Shown one piece after another: positions 28,378-36,718 of a stretch of 64,000 nt of DNA. Made by a program: the position numbers and the translations under genes. The notes under the pieces are model-generated. The model did no database searches and was not told where the DNA came from. It worked only from the letters and a program-made list of their open reading frames with translations. How positions within the stretch are numbered: the first letter of the stretch is position 1; every line of letters begins with the position of its first letter. The DNA comes from DASWZN01 sp963841635 (GTDB lineage Bacteria > Acidobacteriota > Terriglobia > Bryobacterales > Bryobacteraceae), in assembly GCA_963841635.1 (NCBI GenBank), contig CAWJDO010000002.1, positions 5,022,001 through 5,086,000 of the forward strand, read 5' to 3'.

Positions 28378-31300
28378 CTATGGCTCCGTACTGGTCACGA
28401 GCGCAGTATCTGGAGTTCCTCGGGACGATGGAGAACCCGGGCTTGCGTTTTCACTTGCGACTCTGGGCAGCGTAAAGCTGAAAGTCGTTCCCACGCCAAA
28501 CTCGGAGTTGCATTCGATTCTTCCGCCCAGCCGATGAAGCAACGTCCGGACGAACGCCAGTCCCATGCCCTCTCCGGGAACATCCTGGGGGCCGGCCCGG
28601 CGGAAAGGCGCAAATATCTTGTCCATATCGTCTTCCGCGATGCCGCGGCCGTTGTCCCGCATGTGGAAAACCGTCTCCTCGGCCGTCTCCTCGGCCGACA
28701 CCTCGATCTGGCCCGGCCGCTGCGGGTCCAAGTACTTGATGGCGTTGTCGAGCAGGTTGCCAAAGATCTGTTCGATGGCGGCGCGATCGCCGGTGATTCG
28801 AGGCAGCGGGCCAGTCTTCAATGCTATGTTGCGGCTCTGGATCTGGTGCGCCAGACTGCCCACAATTTCCTGCAGCAAAGCCTCGGAGCCCAACTCTTCC
28901 AGGTGGAACTCCCGGTGGCCGGCTCGCGATAAGCTGAGAAGCGAGCCGGTGAGGTGATCCATACGTGTCACCGAGCCTTCTATGAAGTCCAGATCCTCCG
29001 GGATCGTCTCCTGAAGTGCCTGCGCCACCTCCGCCCGTTCGGACTCCGGCAAATTCGCCAGCCACGCCGCCGCCGACTTGCGGACCGCGTCGATGGATTG
29101 GCGGAGGTCAGCGGAGAAACCCTGAAGGCTCACCAAGGGGGCGCGCAAGTCATGCGAGACGATCTGAGTGAAGCGTCTGAGCTCTTCGTTGGTCTCGGCG
29201 AGTTCCACGCTGTAGCGCTCCAGTTTCTGCGCGGTGCGCTTGCTCTCCGTGATGTCGTCGTAAGTTCCCAGAATGCCGATGGCGCCTCCAATGGAGCCAG
29301 GTAGGGGAACCTTGCTGGTGCGAGCCCAGCGTTGCACGCCGTCCGCACCAACCATAGGTTCTTCGTAGCCCATCCTATCCTCGCCGGTCTCCATGACCTG
29401 GCGATCGTCGGCTGTGTACAGGTCGGCCTTATCGCGCCAGTGGGCGATGTCGTAAACGGTCTTGCCCACGATGTCCTGTGGCGTGGGGACGCCGGCATCA
29501 CTTGCGCAGGCCTTGTTGCAGCCCAGAAAACGGCCCTCGCTGTCCTTCCAGAAGACCCGCTGCGGGATATTGTCCAGTACCAACTGAAGCATCTGCCGGG
29601 ATCCGCGCAGCTCCGCGGTCTGCTGCCGCACGCGTCCGTGCAGAACGGTAACCCAGACGAAGGCGCTCAGCATCATCGCGGCCAGGATTCCCGCAAGGCG
29701 GAAAGTCCGCTCGGCGGTCCACCAAGGCGCGTCCCGGAGCACCATGGCGTCGTCGGCCGAGCGGAGCAAGATCGTGAATCCTCGCGGAACCGATCCCCGC
29801 CCAGGCGCATCGTAGACAACGATCCCCGCCACTCGGACCAGACTGCCGTTCCGAACCGTGGGCAAACGTCCGCCCTCCATCCGGACATTGAAGATCGTGC
29901 CGCCGGCCTGGAGCACCAGCCGTCGATCCCCCCCGGCCGTTAGGGTGTCCACTAGAAAGCCGTCAAGGGCGACCAGTCTGGGATCCCATCGGTCCTCCAG
30001 GATATTCGTGATCGTGGACAGTTGCGGCTGGGGCCCAGCCGCATGCCCCAACTTCACCAGCACCGCGTCTTTGAGCACGGGGTTCAATGCATCGGCCTCG
30101 GCGAATCCGGTCGCCTCCACGACATCGCCGACGGCAAGGTGCGCTTCGGCGTGGTTGTCGATGACCATGCTCCCCGTCGCGTCGCTGATGTAGGTAGGGC
30201 CCGGAGGGTTAGTGAGCGTTACCGTGCCTCGGATCCGGGAGACCCTATTGAGTTCCGATCCCGGAGAATATTGCCGTAGTTGCACAATGCTCCGCGCGGG
30301 CGGGCTGGGCGGGGCGCTCGCCTCCACCTGAATGAACTTCGGATCGGGCACCCGGATCTGGACCCCCACCAATTGCCGCTTGCGGCTGAACACGGGAGCC
30401 AGAACGCCCTGCAAGCGTATGCGCGAATACAGCAGCCCGTCCGGGAGGTCGCTGGCATATGCGACAGGCACCACGACGCGGTGCTCGCCCGACCGGACCG
30501 CAAGCATGGCGAGGCCGTTGGCGGTCTCCACGGAACAAACGATGCCCCGGGCCTCCAGCCAGCGGCTGTCGGGGGGCTCGGAAAGGATCTGATTGATCTC
30601 CAGCCGCAGCGGCTCGGGCATGGCCTGCTCCCCCAGGACCCGGATGCGTGGGGTTGCGACCACCGGGGCGAAATCGCCCGGGCCGCTGAATCCTTCGACC
30701 TCCACCAACTGGCCCGCTCGTAGCGGCGGGATGTCCGCAGCTCCCACGCGGACGTAGATTCCGTCGGTGCTGTCCTGCACCGTGAGCATGCGCCCCACCG
30801 GGCTAAAGAACGTCACCACCGCCCGAAGGCGCACCGGATAAGACATCCGGGCCTGCTCTTCCGAGAGGGAATGAACCGCCGCGACGCTGGTCAAAGTGGG
30901 AAGGTCAGACCGTTCACTGGCCCGAGCCGCAACTCCCTTGGCCGGTTCCAGGACCGTAAGCTGGCGTGCTGCCTGGACCATCAGCCGCAGTTCCCCGATG
31001 ACCCCGTCTGCACCGGTGCTCGCCGCAACCACGCCGGTCACCAGTACCTTCGCCCCTGGGTAAGAGCGGTAGTCGACCCCACCCACCTCCTCCCGCACGA
31101 GCACCTTGACCTCGCGGCCGTCCGAATTCAGCGTCAGCATCAGGCGTCCGCTGTCGTCGATGGCGGCTGACTGCACGCGCCCTTCAATCTCGACGAATTG
31201 GTACTGGAGCTTACCGGACACCAGGTCCCGCGCGCGGGAGCGCACCGCCTGTGGCAGGCCACTCCAACGGATCACGCGGATCTGTTCAAACGCGCCGGCG

Positions 31301-31671
31301 GGGCTGGAGCCTCCCTCGGTAGCTATTCCTGTCAGCTCCACAAACGCTCCGTCGTCGAGCATCACGTTGGCACTGATGTTGTCGGAGCGGAGACCGCCGG
31401 TCGAGTCCTGGAAGAAGAACTGCTCGAGCTGGGAGTCGACATAGGTGACGGTGCCCCTTAAACGAACTGGTACCTGATCTGCCGAATGCACGGGGAGTCC
31501 CCGAACCTGCGCGACGCTCGTGATAGGGAATTCGGGCGAAGCCATCGGGAACCGGTTGCAGGCACTCAGTGCGAGCAGCGTGGCGGCCACCGCGAGAGAG
31601 CGGAGGCGGAGCGGCGGTTTCGCGGCCGCGCCGGGGCCGCCCGCCCCGCAAACATGGAGCATCTCAGCCAT
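28378..31671 (-). CDS. Sensor histidine kinase with OB-like repeat sensor (HK1)
   Basis: 1,097 residues. A lipobox-like leader (LLALSACNR) is followed by about six beta-rich units of 90-100 residues in an alternating pattern (VRLRGTVTYVD..FFQDSTGGL, VEIEGRVQSA, VRLRAVVTFF..LTVQDSTDGIY). These look like OB folds and should lie outside the membrane. Then come a transmembrane helix (about 660), a PAS domain (690-810), the phosphoacceptor box SHDLRAPL (about 840) and an HATPase with N, G1 and G2 motifs (LLDNAIKYLD, DNGRGIA, GMGLAF). There is no receiver domain. A close paralogue is at 36,719. The ligand is unknown. Confidence 0.88.
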   Translation of the reverse strand: MAEMLHVCGAGGPGAAAKPPLRLRSLAVAATLLALSACNRFPMASPEFPITSVAQVRGLPVHSADQVPVRLRGTVTYVDSQLEQFFFQDSTGGLRSDNISANVMLDDGAFVELTGIATEGGSSPAGAFEQIRVIRWSGLPQAVRSRARDLVSGKLQYQFVEIEGRVQSAAIDDSGRLMLTLNSDGREVKVLVREEVGGVDYRSYPGAKVLVTGVVAASTGADGVIGELRLMVQAARQLTVLEPAKGVAARASERSDLPTLTSVAAVHSLSEEQARMSYPVRLRAVVTFFSPVGRMLTVQDSTDGIYVRVGAADIPPLRAGQLVEVEGFSGPGDFAPVVATPRIRVLGEQAMPEPLRLEINQILSEPPDSRWLEARGIVCSVETANGLAMLAVRSGEHRVVVPVAYASDLPDGLLYSRIRLQGVLAPVFSRKRQLVGVQIRVPDPKFIQVEASAPPSPPARSIVQLRQYSPGSELNRVSRIRGTVTLTNPPGPTYISDATGSMVIDNHAEAHLAVGDVVEATGFAEADALNPVLKDAVLVKLGHAAGPQPQLSTITNILEDRWDPRLVALDGFLVDTLTAGGDRRLVLQAGGTIFNVRMEGGRLPTVRNGSLVRVAGIVVYDAPGRGSVPRGFTILLRSADDAMVLRDAPWWTAERTFRLAGILAAMMLSAFVWVTVLHGRVRQQTAELRGSRQMLQLVLDNIPQRVFWKDSEGRFLGCNKACASDAGVPTPQDIVGKTVYDIAHWRDKADLYTADDRQVMETGEDRMGYEEPMVGADGVQRWARTSKVPLPGSIGGAIGILGTYDDITESKRTAQKLERYSVELAETNEELRRFTQIVSHDLRAPLVSLQGFSADLRQSIDAVRKSAAAWLANLPESERAEVAQALQETIPEDLDFIEGSVTRMDHLTGSLLSLSRAGHREFHLEELGSEALLQEIVGSLAHQIQSRNIALKTGPLPRITGDRAAIEQIFGNLLDNAIKYLDPQRPGQIEVSAEETAEETVFHMRDNGRGIAEDDMDKIFAPFRRAGPQDVPGEGMGLAFVRTLLHRLGGRIECNSEFGVGTTFSFTLPRVASENASPGSPSSRGTPDTALVTSTEP

Positions 31672-32346
31672 ACCGCTTCCTTGTGGTTGCGGAGCAACCA
31701 GGACACAGAATACACCCGCCCTTGAACTTCGAGCGATTTGAGACCCAGTTTCACAACGTTCGTTCGGTACCAGTCACCGGTCCACCCCAGTAATTCTCCG
31801 GCGCAACCCACAAACGTTCTGTTCTCAAGCCGATAAGCCCGCCATCGACGGTGAGGGAGCGGGCAAGTTCGTGGCCGTTTTGGGGAGCACGAGGCGTCGA
31901 GCCGTGCGAGCACCGTCAGGCCCTCGATGGATGACTTCTCCTCAGCGCGCCGAAGATCCACCGGCGAATCCATTCGTCCTAGGGAGCGATCGCATCCTCG
32001 TTGGAGTGCTTGGCATCGATGCCGAGTTGCTTCGCCGGCGGGCTCCCGGGGCATCCTGGAAGAAGTGGTTCGACGAGGTCACGCAAATCCCGGCCAGATG
32101 AACTCGCCATCGCCTTTGGGGGTATTGTAGCCCATTACGACCAATTTGCCAGATCATTCTGGAGAGCGGGTGATGTTGACTTGTATTCCTAGTATTTGGG
32201 TGTTTAATTGATGCAAGTGACGGCTTTATCGCGAACCCAAAAACCATCGCATCGGGCGTCCGAGCGATCCAACCGGCAGGAACCATGATGGGACCCGTTC
32301 ACGGACTCCGGCTTTGCGTTGCCGAGGGTTGAGCCAGGAAGAGCTT
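31672..32346. other. Spacer with kinase-end remnant
   Basis: No gene is visible in most of it. The last 45 bases (GTTGCCGAGGGTTGAG at 32,317) match the final codons of the kinase genes (LPRV) as found before the other response regulators, so a kinase once stood here. Confidence 0.5.
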
Positions 32347-32775
32347 ATGAACAGAGCAGAGGACGTTACTATCGTGCTGGCTGAAGACGATCCGGCCCAC
32401 GCACGGCTGATCGAGAAGAACCTCCGCCAGGTGATGACCAACAAGCTCGTCAGGTTCAGCGATGGCCAGCAAGCGCTGGATTATCTCCGCAGCGACGAGC
32501 AGGCGCATCGGCAGCATCTGCTCCTGCTCGATCTCAACATGCCTGTGATGGACGGCTATCAAGTCCTGCGGCATTTGAAGGAAGACCCCCGAACCTTGCC
32601 GGTCCCTGTTATCGTTTTGACCACCACCGATGATCCGGCGGAAGTGCAGCGCTGTTATGAACTGGGCTGTAATGCCTACGTCGTTAAGTCGGCCGACTAC
32701 GAACAATTCACGATGGCGATGCGTCGCCTGGGACTGTTTCTGACGATTTCCAGAATGCCGCAAGAGAACATCTAG
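32347..32775 (+). CDS. Rcp1/CheY-like response regulator (RR1)
   Basis: 142 residues, a single receiver domain. Acidic pocket AEDDPAHARLIE, phosphoacceptor LLLLDLNMPVMDG (Asp near residue 61), Thr in VIVLTTTDDP and Lys in AYVVKSADYE are all present. There is no output domain, so it probably relays phosphate or binds partners. Sequence type and adjacency to kinase ends suggest it serves the OB-repeat kinases. A GGAAGAGC site precedes the ATG. Two near-identical paralogues follow at 33,115 and 35,790. Confidence 0.9.
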   Translation: MNRAEDVTIVLAEDDPAHARLIEKNLRQVMTNKLVRFSDGQQALDYLRSDEQAHRQHLLLLDLNMPVMDGYQVLRHLKEDPRTLPVPVIVLTTTDDPAEVQRCYELGCNAYVVKSADYEQFTMAMRRLGLFLTISRMPQENI

Positions 32776-32879
32776 AACATCTCTTTGACGATTCCCGTGG
32801 CGCCGTGTCGTATAGGGCTCTCCGTTGCGAAGCCGACGGGCTGGTCAGCACCCGCAGGGGGAGGCTCCCTGCCAGCCGC

Positions 32880-33114
32880 CAAGGGTGAGGAACCAGCGAC
32901 TCCGGGGGCGCGGAGTTACTGAGGAGGAGATGGATAAGGCCTTCACGCCGTTCCCCTGGGGCCGGCCCCCAGGACATTCCCGGAGAAGGCATCGGCCCGG
33001 CGTTCGTCCAGACGTTCTCCATCGCTTGCGTGGTAGAATCGAGCGCCACTTCCACGTTGGCGTCGGCACGACTTTCGTCTTCCTGTTACCGAGGGTAGGC
33101 GGGGAAAGAGGCTC
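32880..33114 (+). pseudogene. Kinase ATPase-domain remnant
   Basis: The + strand encodes GRGVTEEEMDKAFTPF, then, in shifted frames, pieces of the G2 box and VGVGTTFVFLLPRVG. These correspond to the last about 75 residues of HK1 and HK2 with several frameshifts. It sits directly before RR2, as an intact kinase would. Clearly non-functional. Confidence 0.8.
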
Positions 33115-33630
33115 ATGAACCGACCAGAGGACGTCGTTATCGTGTTGGCCGAAGACGATCCAGCCCACGCACGGCTAATCGAGAAGAACCTTCGCGCGAT
33201 CATCGCCAACAAATTCGTCCGGTTCAGCAATGGCCAGGAGGCGCTCGATTATCTCCGTCGCGAAGAGCAGGCGACGCAGCGGCATCTGCTCCTGCTTGAT
33301 CTCACCATGCCCGTGATGGGCGGCCATCAGTTGCTCCTGCGCTTAAAGGCGGACCCGCGAACTGTGCTGATCCCTGTAATCGTTTTGACCACCACGAATG
33401 ATCCAGGCGAGATAGGGCGCTGTTACGAGTTAGGCTGTAATGCGTGCATCGTCAAGTCGACCGACTACACAGAATTCACGGAGACGATCCATCGCTTGGG
33501 CCTGTTCCTGACGATCCTCTGGATGCCCCAGGAGGGGATCGTTTCTCGGGTGGCCCCCGGCGCCGCTTCGAAGCCCACAGGTTTTTCAATCCCCGCAACC
33601 GGGAAGGACCCGGGCGGCCGACACAGCTGA
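33115..33630 (+). CDS. Rcp1/CheY-like response regulator (RR2)
   Basis: 171 residues. Receiver motifs are intact (AEDDPAHARLIEKNL, LLLLDLTMPVMGG, VIVLTTTNDP, CIVKSTDY), though the usual MDG is changed to MGG after the phosphoacceptor. About 30 extra C-terminal residues (ASKPTGFSIPATGKDPGG) resemble the tail of RR3 and look like read-through into spacer. It follows a kinase remnant without its cognate kinase. Confidence 0.85.
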   Translation: MNRPEDVVIVLAEDDPAHARLIEKNLRAIIANKFVRFSNGQEALDYLRREEQATQRHLLLLDLTMPVMGGHQLLLRLKADPRTVLIPVIVLTTTNDPGEIGRCYELGCNACIVKSTDYTEFTETIHRLGLFLTILWMPQEGIVSRVAPGAASKPTGFSIPATGKDPGGRHS

Positions 33631-33692
33631 GGAACCGACTACTCAGGCTGACCGTTGCCGCTCTGTGACTGTCGGCGAAGGAGTCCAGCTCG

Positions 33693-33822
33693 AATTCCCT
33701 GTTGTCGTCCTGACCACCACGGACGGCCCATCCAGCGCTGTTAGACCGGGGCCGTACTGCTTGCGTCGTCAAGTCGGCCGATTGCTCACAGCTGAACGAG
33801 GCGATGCGCCGGCTGGGTCCGC
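33693..33822 (+). pseudogene. Response-regulator remnant
   Basis: PVVVLTTTDGP and, after a frameshift, ACVVKSADCSQLNEAMRRLG correspond to the last third of RR1-RR3. The rest of the gene is missing. This is a fourth copy of the Rcp1-like regulator, in an advanced state of decay. Confidence 0.75.
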
Positions 33823-33916
33823 TTCCGGCGAGTATGACGCACTGAGACGTTGGCGCCTGGCGAGCGACGTACGCCCGATGTCTGACGGGCGCCCTGTTAT
33901 GTGCCAGCGTTCACGC

Positions 33917-34273
33917 TCAGTTCGCCGGCCCGCTGACGTCTCCCTTAACCAGACTCTCCTCGGCGCCCTCACGCAGGGCGGCGAAGGCCAGATCTTCGTC
34001 CTCCGACGCCGTCCACACGATCAGGGCCGCGTTGCCGCGGTGCGGCAGCAGCCGGGACAGAGTCTGGAGGCCGTGGCTGTCGGGAAGATTCAGATCGAGC
34101 AGGATCGCATCGAAGGGCGAAGCGTCCAGGAGGGCCAGGGCTTCCTCCAGGGTATCTACCCACTCGAGCTTGACCGTAGGGGCGGGCGCTTCCGCCGCCG
34201 CGAGCATCCGCTTAACGAGGTGCGCGTTTTCTGGTTGGTCTTCAATCAGAAGGAGTTTCAGCGTGTCGGACAC
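33917..34273 (-). CDS. Response regulator, short at the C-terminus (RR4)
   Basis: About 118 residues from the GTG at 34,273, preceded by GGAGGCGG. Motifs: LLIEDQPENAHL, DAILLDLNLPDSHG, IVWTASEDED and SLVKGDV. The final helix of the receiver fold is replaced by SGPAN and a stop, so it may be truncated. It is a different receiver subtype from RR1-RR3 and lies on the opposite strand. Starting at the upstream ATG (34,474) would add 67 residues with no matching fold. Confidence 0.75.
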   Translation of the reverse strand: MSDTLKLLLIEDQPENAHLVKRMLAAAEAPAPTVKLEWVDTLEEALALLDASPFDAILLDLNLPDSHGLQTLSRLLPHRGNAALIVWTASEDEDLAFAALREGAEESLVKGDVSGPAN

Positions 34274-34554
34274 AGCCGCCTCCCCGGAACGCGGCCGCGG
34301 AACCGGCGAGCCAGTCTGGCGACTTCGCCCCTCGAAGACGATGATAGCAGGCACGTGTCTATGACGTTCCAGCGCGCCCAGGAACAGTCGAGCGGGGATG
34401 TCTGGAGCCCGCGAAAGCCCCCCGGCGAAGCCCTCTGACCTCAGCGTCGACCTGACTATCGGCCGGAAGGACACGGGCGGCTTTTTTGCTCCAGGGCAAA
34501 ACTCATTCAGCTATTGGCGTGTTGAACTCTCGTTACAGGAAGGTGGCACTCAGG

Positions 34555-34743
34555 ATGGGGCGCGTTCTCTTCATCGAGGAAGATGCAGAGGTTCGGAGGT
34601 TACTCCTGAGATGCTCACGCGGTGCGGCCACGACGCGGGTATCGCTGGCGAGTGCGTCAACCCCGAGGTGCCCCAAGAGTGCGACCTTCGGTGTTGCGAC
34701 GGTGGGGGAGGCTGTCGAGTACCTGACCGGGCAAGCGGAGTAA
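34555..34743 (+). pseudogene. Frameshifted receiver remnant
   Basis: The frame opens MGRVLFIEEDAEVRRLL, a good receiver start. After the first helix homology moves to another frame (MLTRCGHDAGIAGE), then fades. No phosphoacceptor site follows. Confidence 0.6.
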
Positions 34744-35507
34744 CTCGCTGCTCGCGCAGCCGTGACCGCGCTCACCGGAAAGGCAGATGGGAGCGTCCGC
34801 GCCCGCTGCTCCCGCGCCTCCAGTCATTCGCTGGCAGCTCGTTGGCTCGCCTGACTCTCGGCGGGACCGAAATCCGTGCAGCCAGAAATCGCGACACTCA
34901 GGTTCTGAAGAACCGGCGGGAAACGCGGCCTTGCGTTGCTGGCCTTGCGTTGCTGTTTGAAGAAGGCCCGTTTCTGTGTTCAAATGATCTGTTACTCCGG
35001 ATCGGCTGCGTTACAGGGTGAGGAACGGCAGCACAGTAGGGGCCGAACGAAGTCCGGCGTCGGTGTCCGAAGCACGAAGGACGAGGCACGAACATATGCC
35101 ACGGCAGCCGGTCTGAATCGTTTCCGGGTAACATTCCGCTAGGTCTCTCCGTGGGCAGGGTTCCACATGGTACGACGTCGTACGGTCGTAACAGTACCCT
35201 CTCCTCTTGTTTGTTGGAAAGTCCCTCCAATCAGACACATCCAGACAAATATCCGCGGCTCAAAACCGACTGCTGGTAACGTGCTGGCGAGGCCCGGGCA
35301 GAAGTTCGGATTGCTATACCACGGTACGGGCCAGGACACGGCCCCGCAAGAAACCAAATCCTTGCTAATGTCCCTGGTGCACACTGTCCTTTGACAGAGC
35401 GGCAACACTATGCAAATCGATTATGACCGGCCGTTATGCGTCTCTTTCACATCGCCGTATCGCTTGAAGCGCTCCGGTCGCGGTTGCTGTCTAGCGAGTC
35501 GAGGACT
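34744..35507. other. No gene seen
   Basis: No supported frame on either strand. It separates the receiver remnant from the next kinase remnant. Confidence 0.4.
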
Positions 35508-35776
35508 GGGCCCGCTCCGGCCGGCGAAGTTGAGGTGCCGGCCGAGGAAACGGACGATGCGGTCGTCTTCCACGCACGGGACACTGGGCGAGGTATTGCG
35601 GAGGAAGATATGGACAAGATCTTCGCGCCGTTCCGCCGGGCCGGCCCCCATGATGTTCCCAGCGAGCGCTTGGGCCTGGCATTCGTCCGAACGTTCCAAT
35701 CGTCTGGGCGGAAGAATCGAATGTCACTCCCAGCTTGGCGTCGGAACGACTTCAGTTTCATGTTGCCGAGGGTTGA
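35508..35776 (+). pseudogene. Kinase ATPase-domain remnant with compensating frameshifts
   Basis: From about 35,508: EVEVPAEETDDAVVFHARDT, GRGIAEEDMDKIFAPFRRAG and LGLAFVRTF align with the end of HK2. A frameshift gives NRMSLPAWRRNDFSF, where HK2 has ECHSQLGVGTTFSF, and a missing T restores the frame for MLPRVE. The N-terminal 1,000 residues are gone. Reading stays open into RR3, so a false kinase-regulator fusion can be called here. Confidence 0.85.
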
Positions 35777-35789
35777 GATAGGAGGATGT

Positions 35790-36320
35790 ATGAACAGACC
35801 AGAGGACGTCGTGATCGTGCTGGCCGAGGACGACCCGGGCCACGCGCGGCTGATCCAGAAGAACCTTCGCTCGGTCATTACCAACGAAATCGTCAGGTTC
35901 GCCGATGGACAGCAAGCGCTGAATTATCTCCGCCGCGAAGAACAGGCCTCTCGGCAGCATCTGCTCCTGCTGGATCTCAACATGCCCGTGATGGACGGCT
36001 ACCAGGTGCTCAAGCATTTGAAGGAGGACCCGCGCACCGTGCTCATCCCCGTTATCGTCCTGACCACCACAGACGATCCGGCCGAGATACAGCGGTGTTA
36101 CGACCTGGGGTGCAATTCCTATGTCGTGAAGTCGGCTGATTACGACCTGTTCACGGAGGCTATGCGCCGGCTGGGACTGTTTCTCACGATCGCCAGAATG
36201 CCCCAAGAGCCGAGCATCTATATGACTCCCGCCCCGTGTCGCATTGGTCTCGCAGTCTCGAAGCCCGCAGGCTGGTCGGCCCCAGCGGTGGGCAAGGACC
36301 CGGGCGGCCGGTACGACTGA
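35790..36320 (+). CDS. Rcp1/CheY-like response regulator (RR3)
   Basis: 176 residues from the ATG at 35,790, preceded by AGGAGG. Receiver motifs are complete (AEDDPGHARLIQ, LLLLDLNMPVMDGYQV, VIVLTTTDDPAEIQ, YVVKSADYDLF). The C-terminal tail (SKPAGWSAPAVGKDPGG) lacks a fold and recurs in RR2. It is the best preserved copy of this regulator and is followed 398 bases later by HK2. Confidence 0.9.
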   Translation: MNRPEDVVIVLAEDDPGHARLIQKNLRSVITNEIVRFADGQQALNYLRREEQASRQHLLLLDLNMPVMDGYQVLKHLKEDPRTVLIPVIVLTTTDDPAEIQRCYDLGCNSYVVKSADYDLFTEAMRRLGLFLTIARMPQEPSIYMTPAPCRIGLAVSKPAGWSAPAVGKDPGGRYD

Positions 36321-36718
36321 GAAGCCAGCGACTCGGGCTGGCCGGCGCCGTTCTGTGACTGCCGTCGCGGGACTCGGGCTGGAGGCGATGTGCGATGAAG
36401 TCGCTTAGGCAGTTGCCCAGCCGCAAATGCGTGTCTCGCACCTCTTCCTCGGCTGCCGGAGCAGTTCGAGATGAAAGGGGAGTTATAAGAGCTCACGTGG
36501 GGGTGGCTGTGCGGAATCGAGCGTGGCAGGAGGCCAAAATGGAAGTCCTGGTCGAATCACCAACGGATCCGTTGTTGAAAGGCGCGTGGAGTTATCTGGA
36601 AGCCATGGTTGCCATTCTGGCAATCGACAAGAAAGTGCAAGGTATCTGGCGGAAGGTACACACGAGGAATACGACTGATCAACTGGTTTTCGCCGGCAGT
36701 TGGCCTCAGAGCGTTCAC
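36321..36718. other. Spacer upstream of HK2
   Basis: The frame is open through this stretch up to HK2, but the encoded residues (MKSLRQLPSRKC..) do not look like a leader and the lipobox follows only after 36,719. Bases 36,321-36,380 resemble the sequence after RR2 (33,631-33,670), further evidence of segment duplication. Confidence 0.45.

Noticed and set aside
35436..35789. Kinase domain fused to RR3 as a hybrid regulator
   Set aside because: The kinase part is a shifted, partial remnant, and RR3 has its own AGGAGG and ATG.
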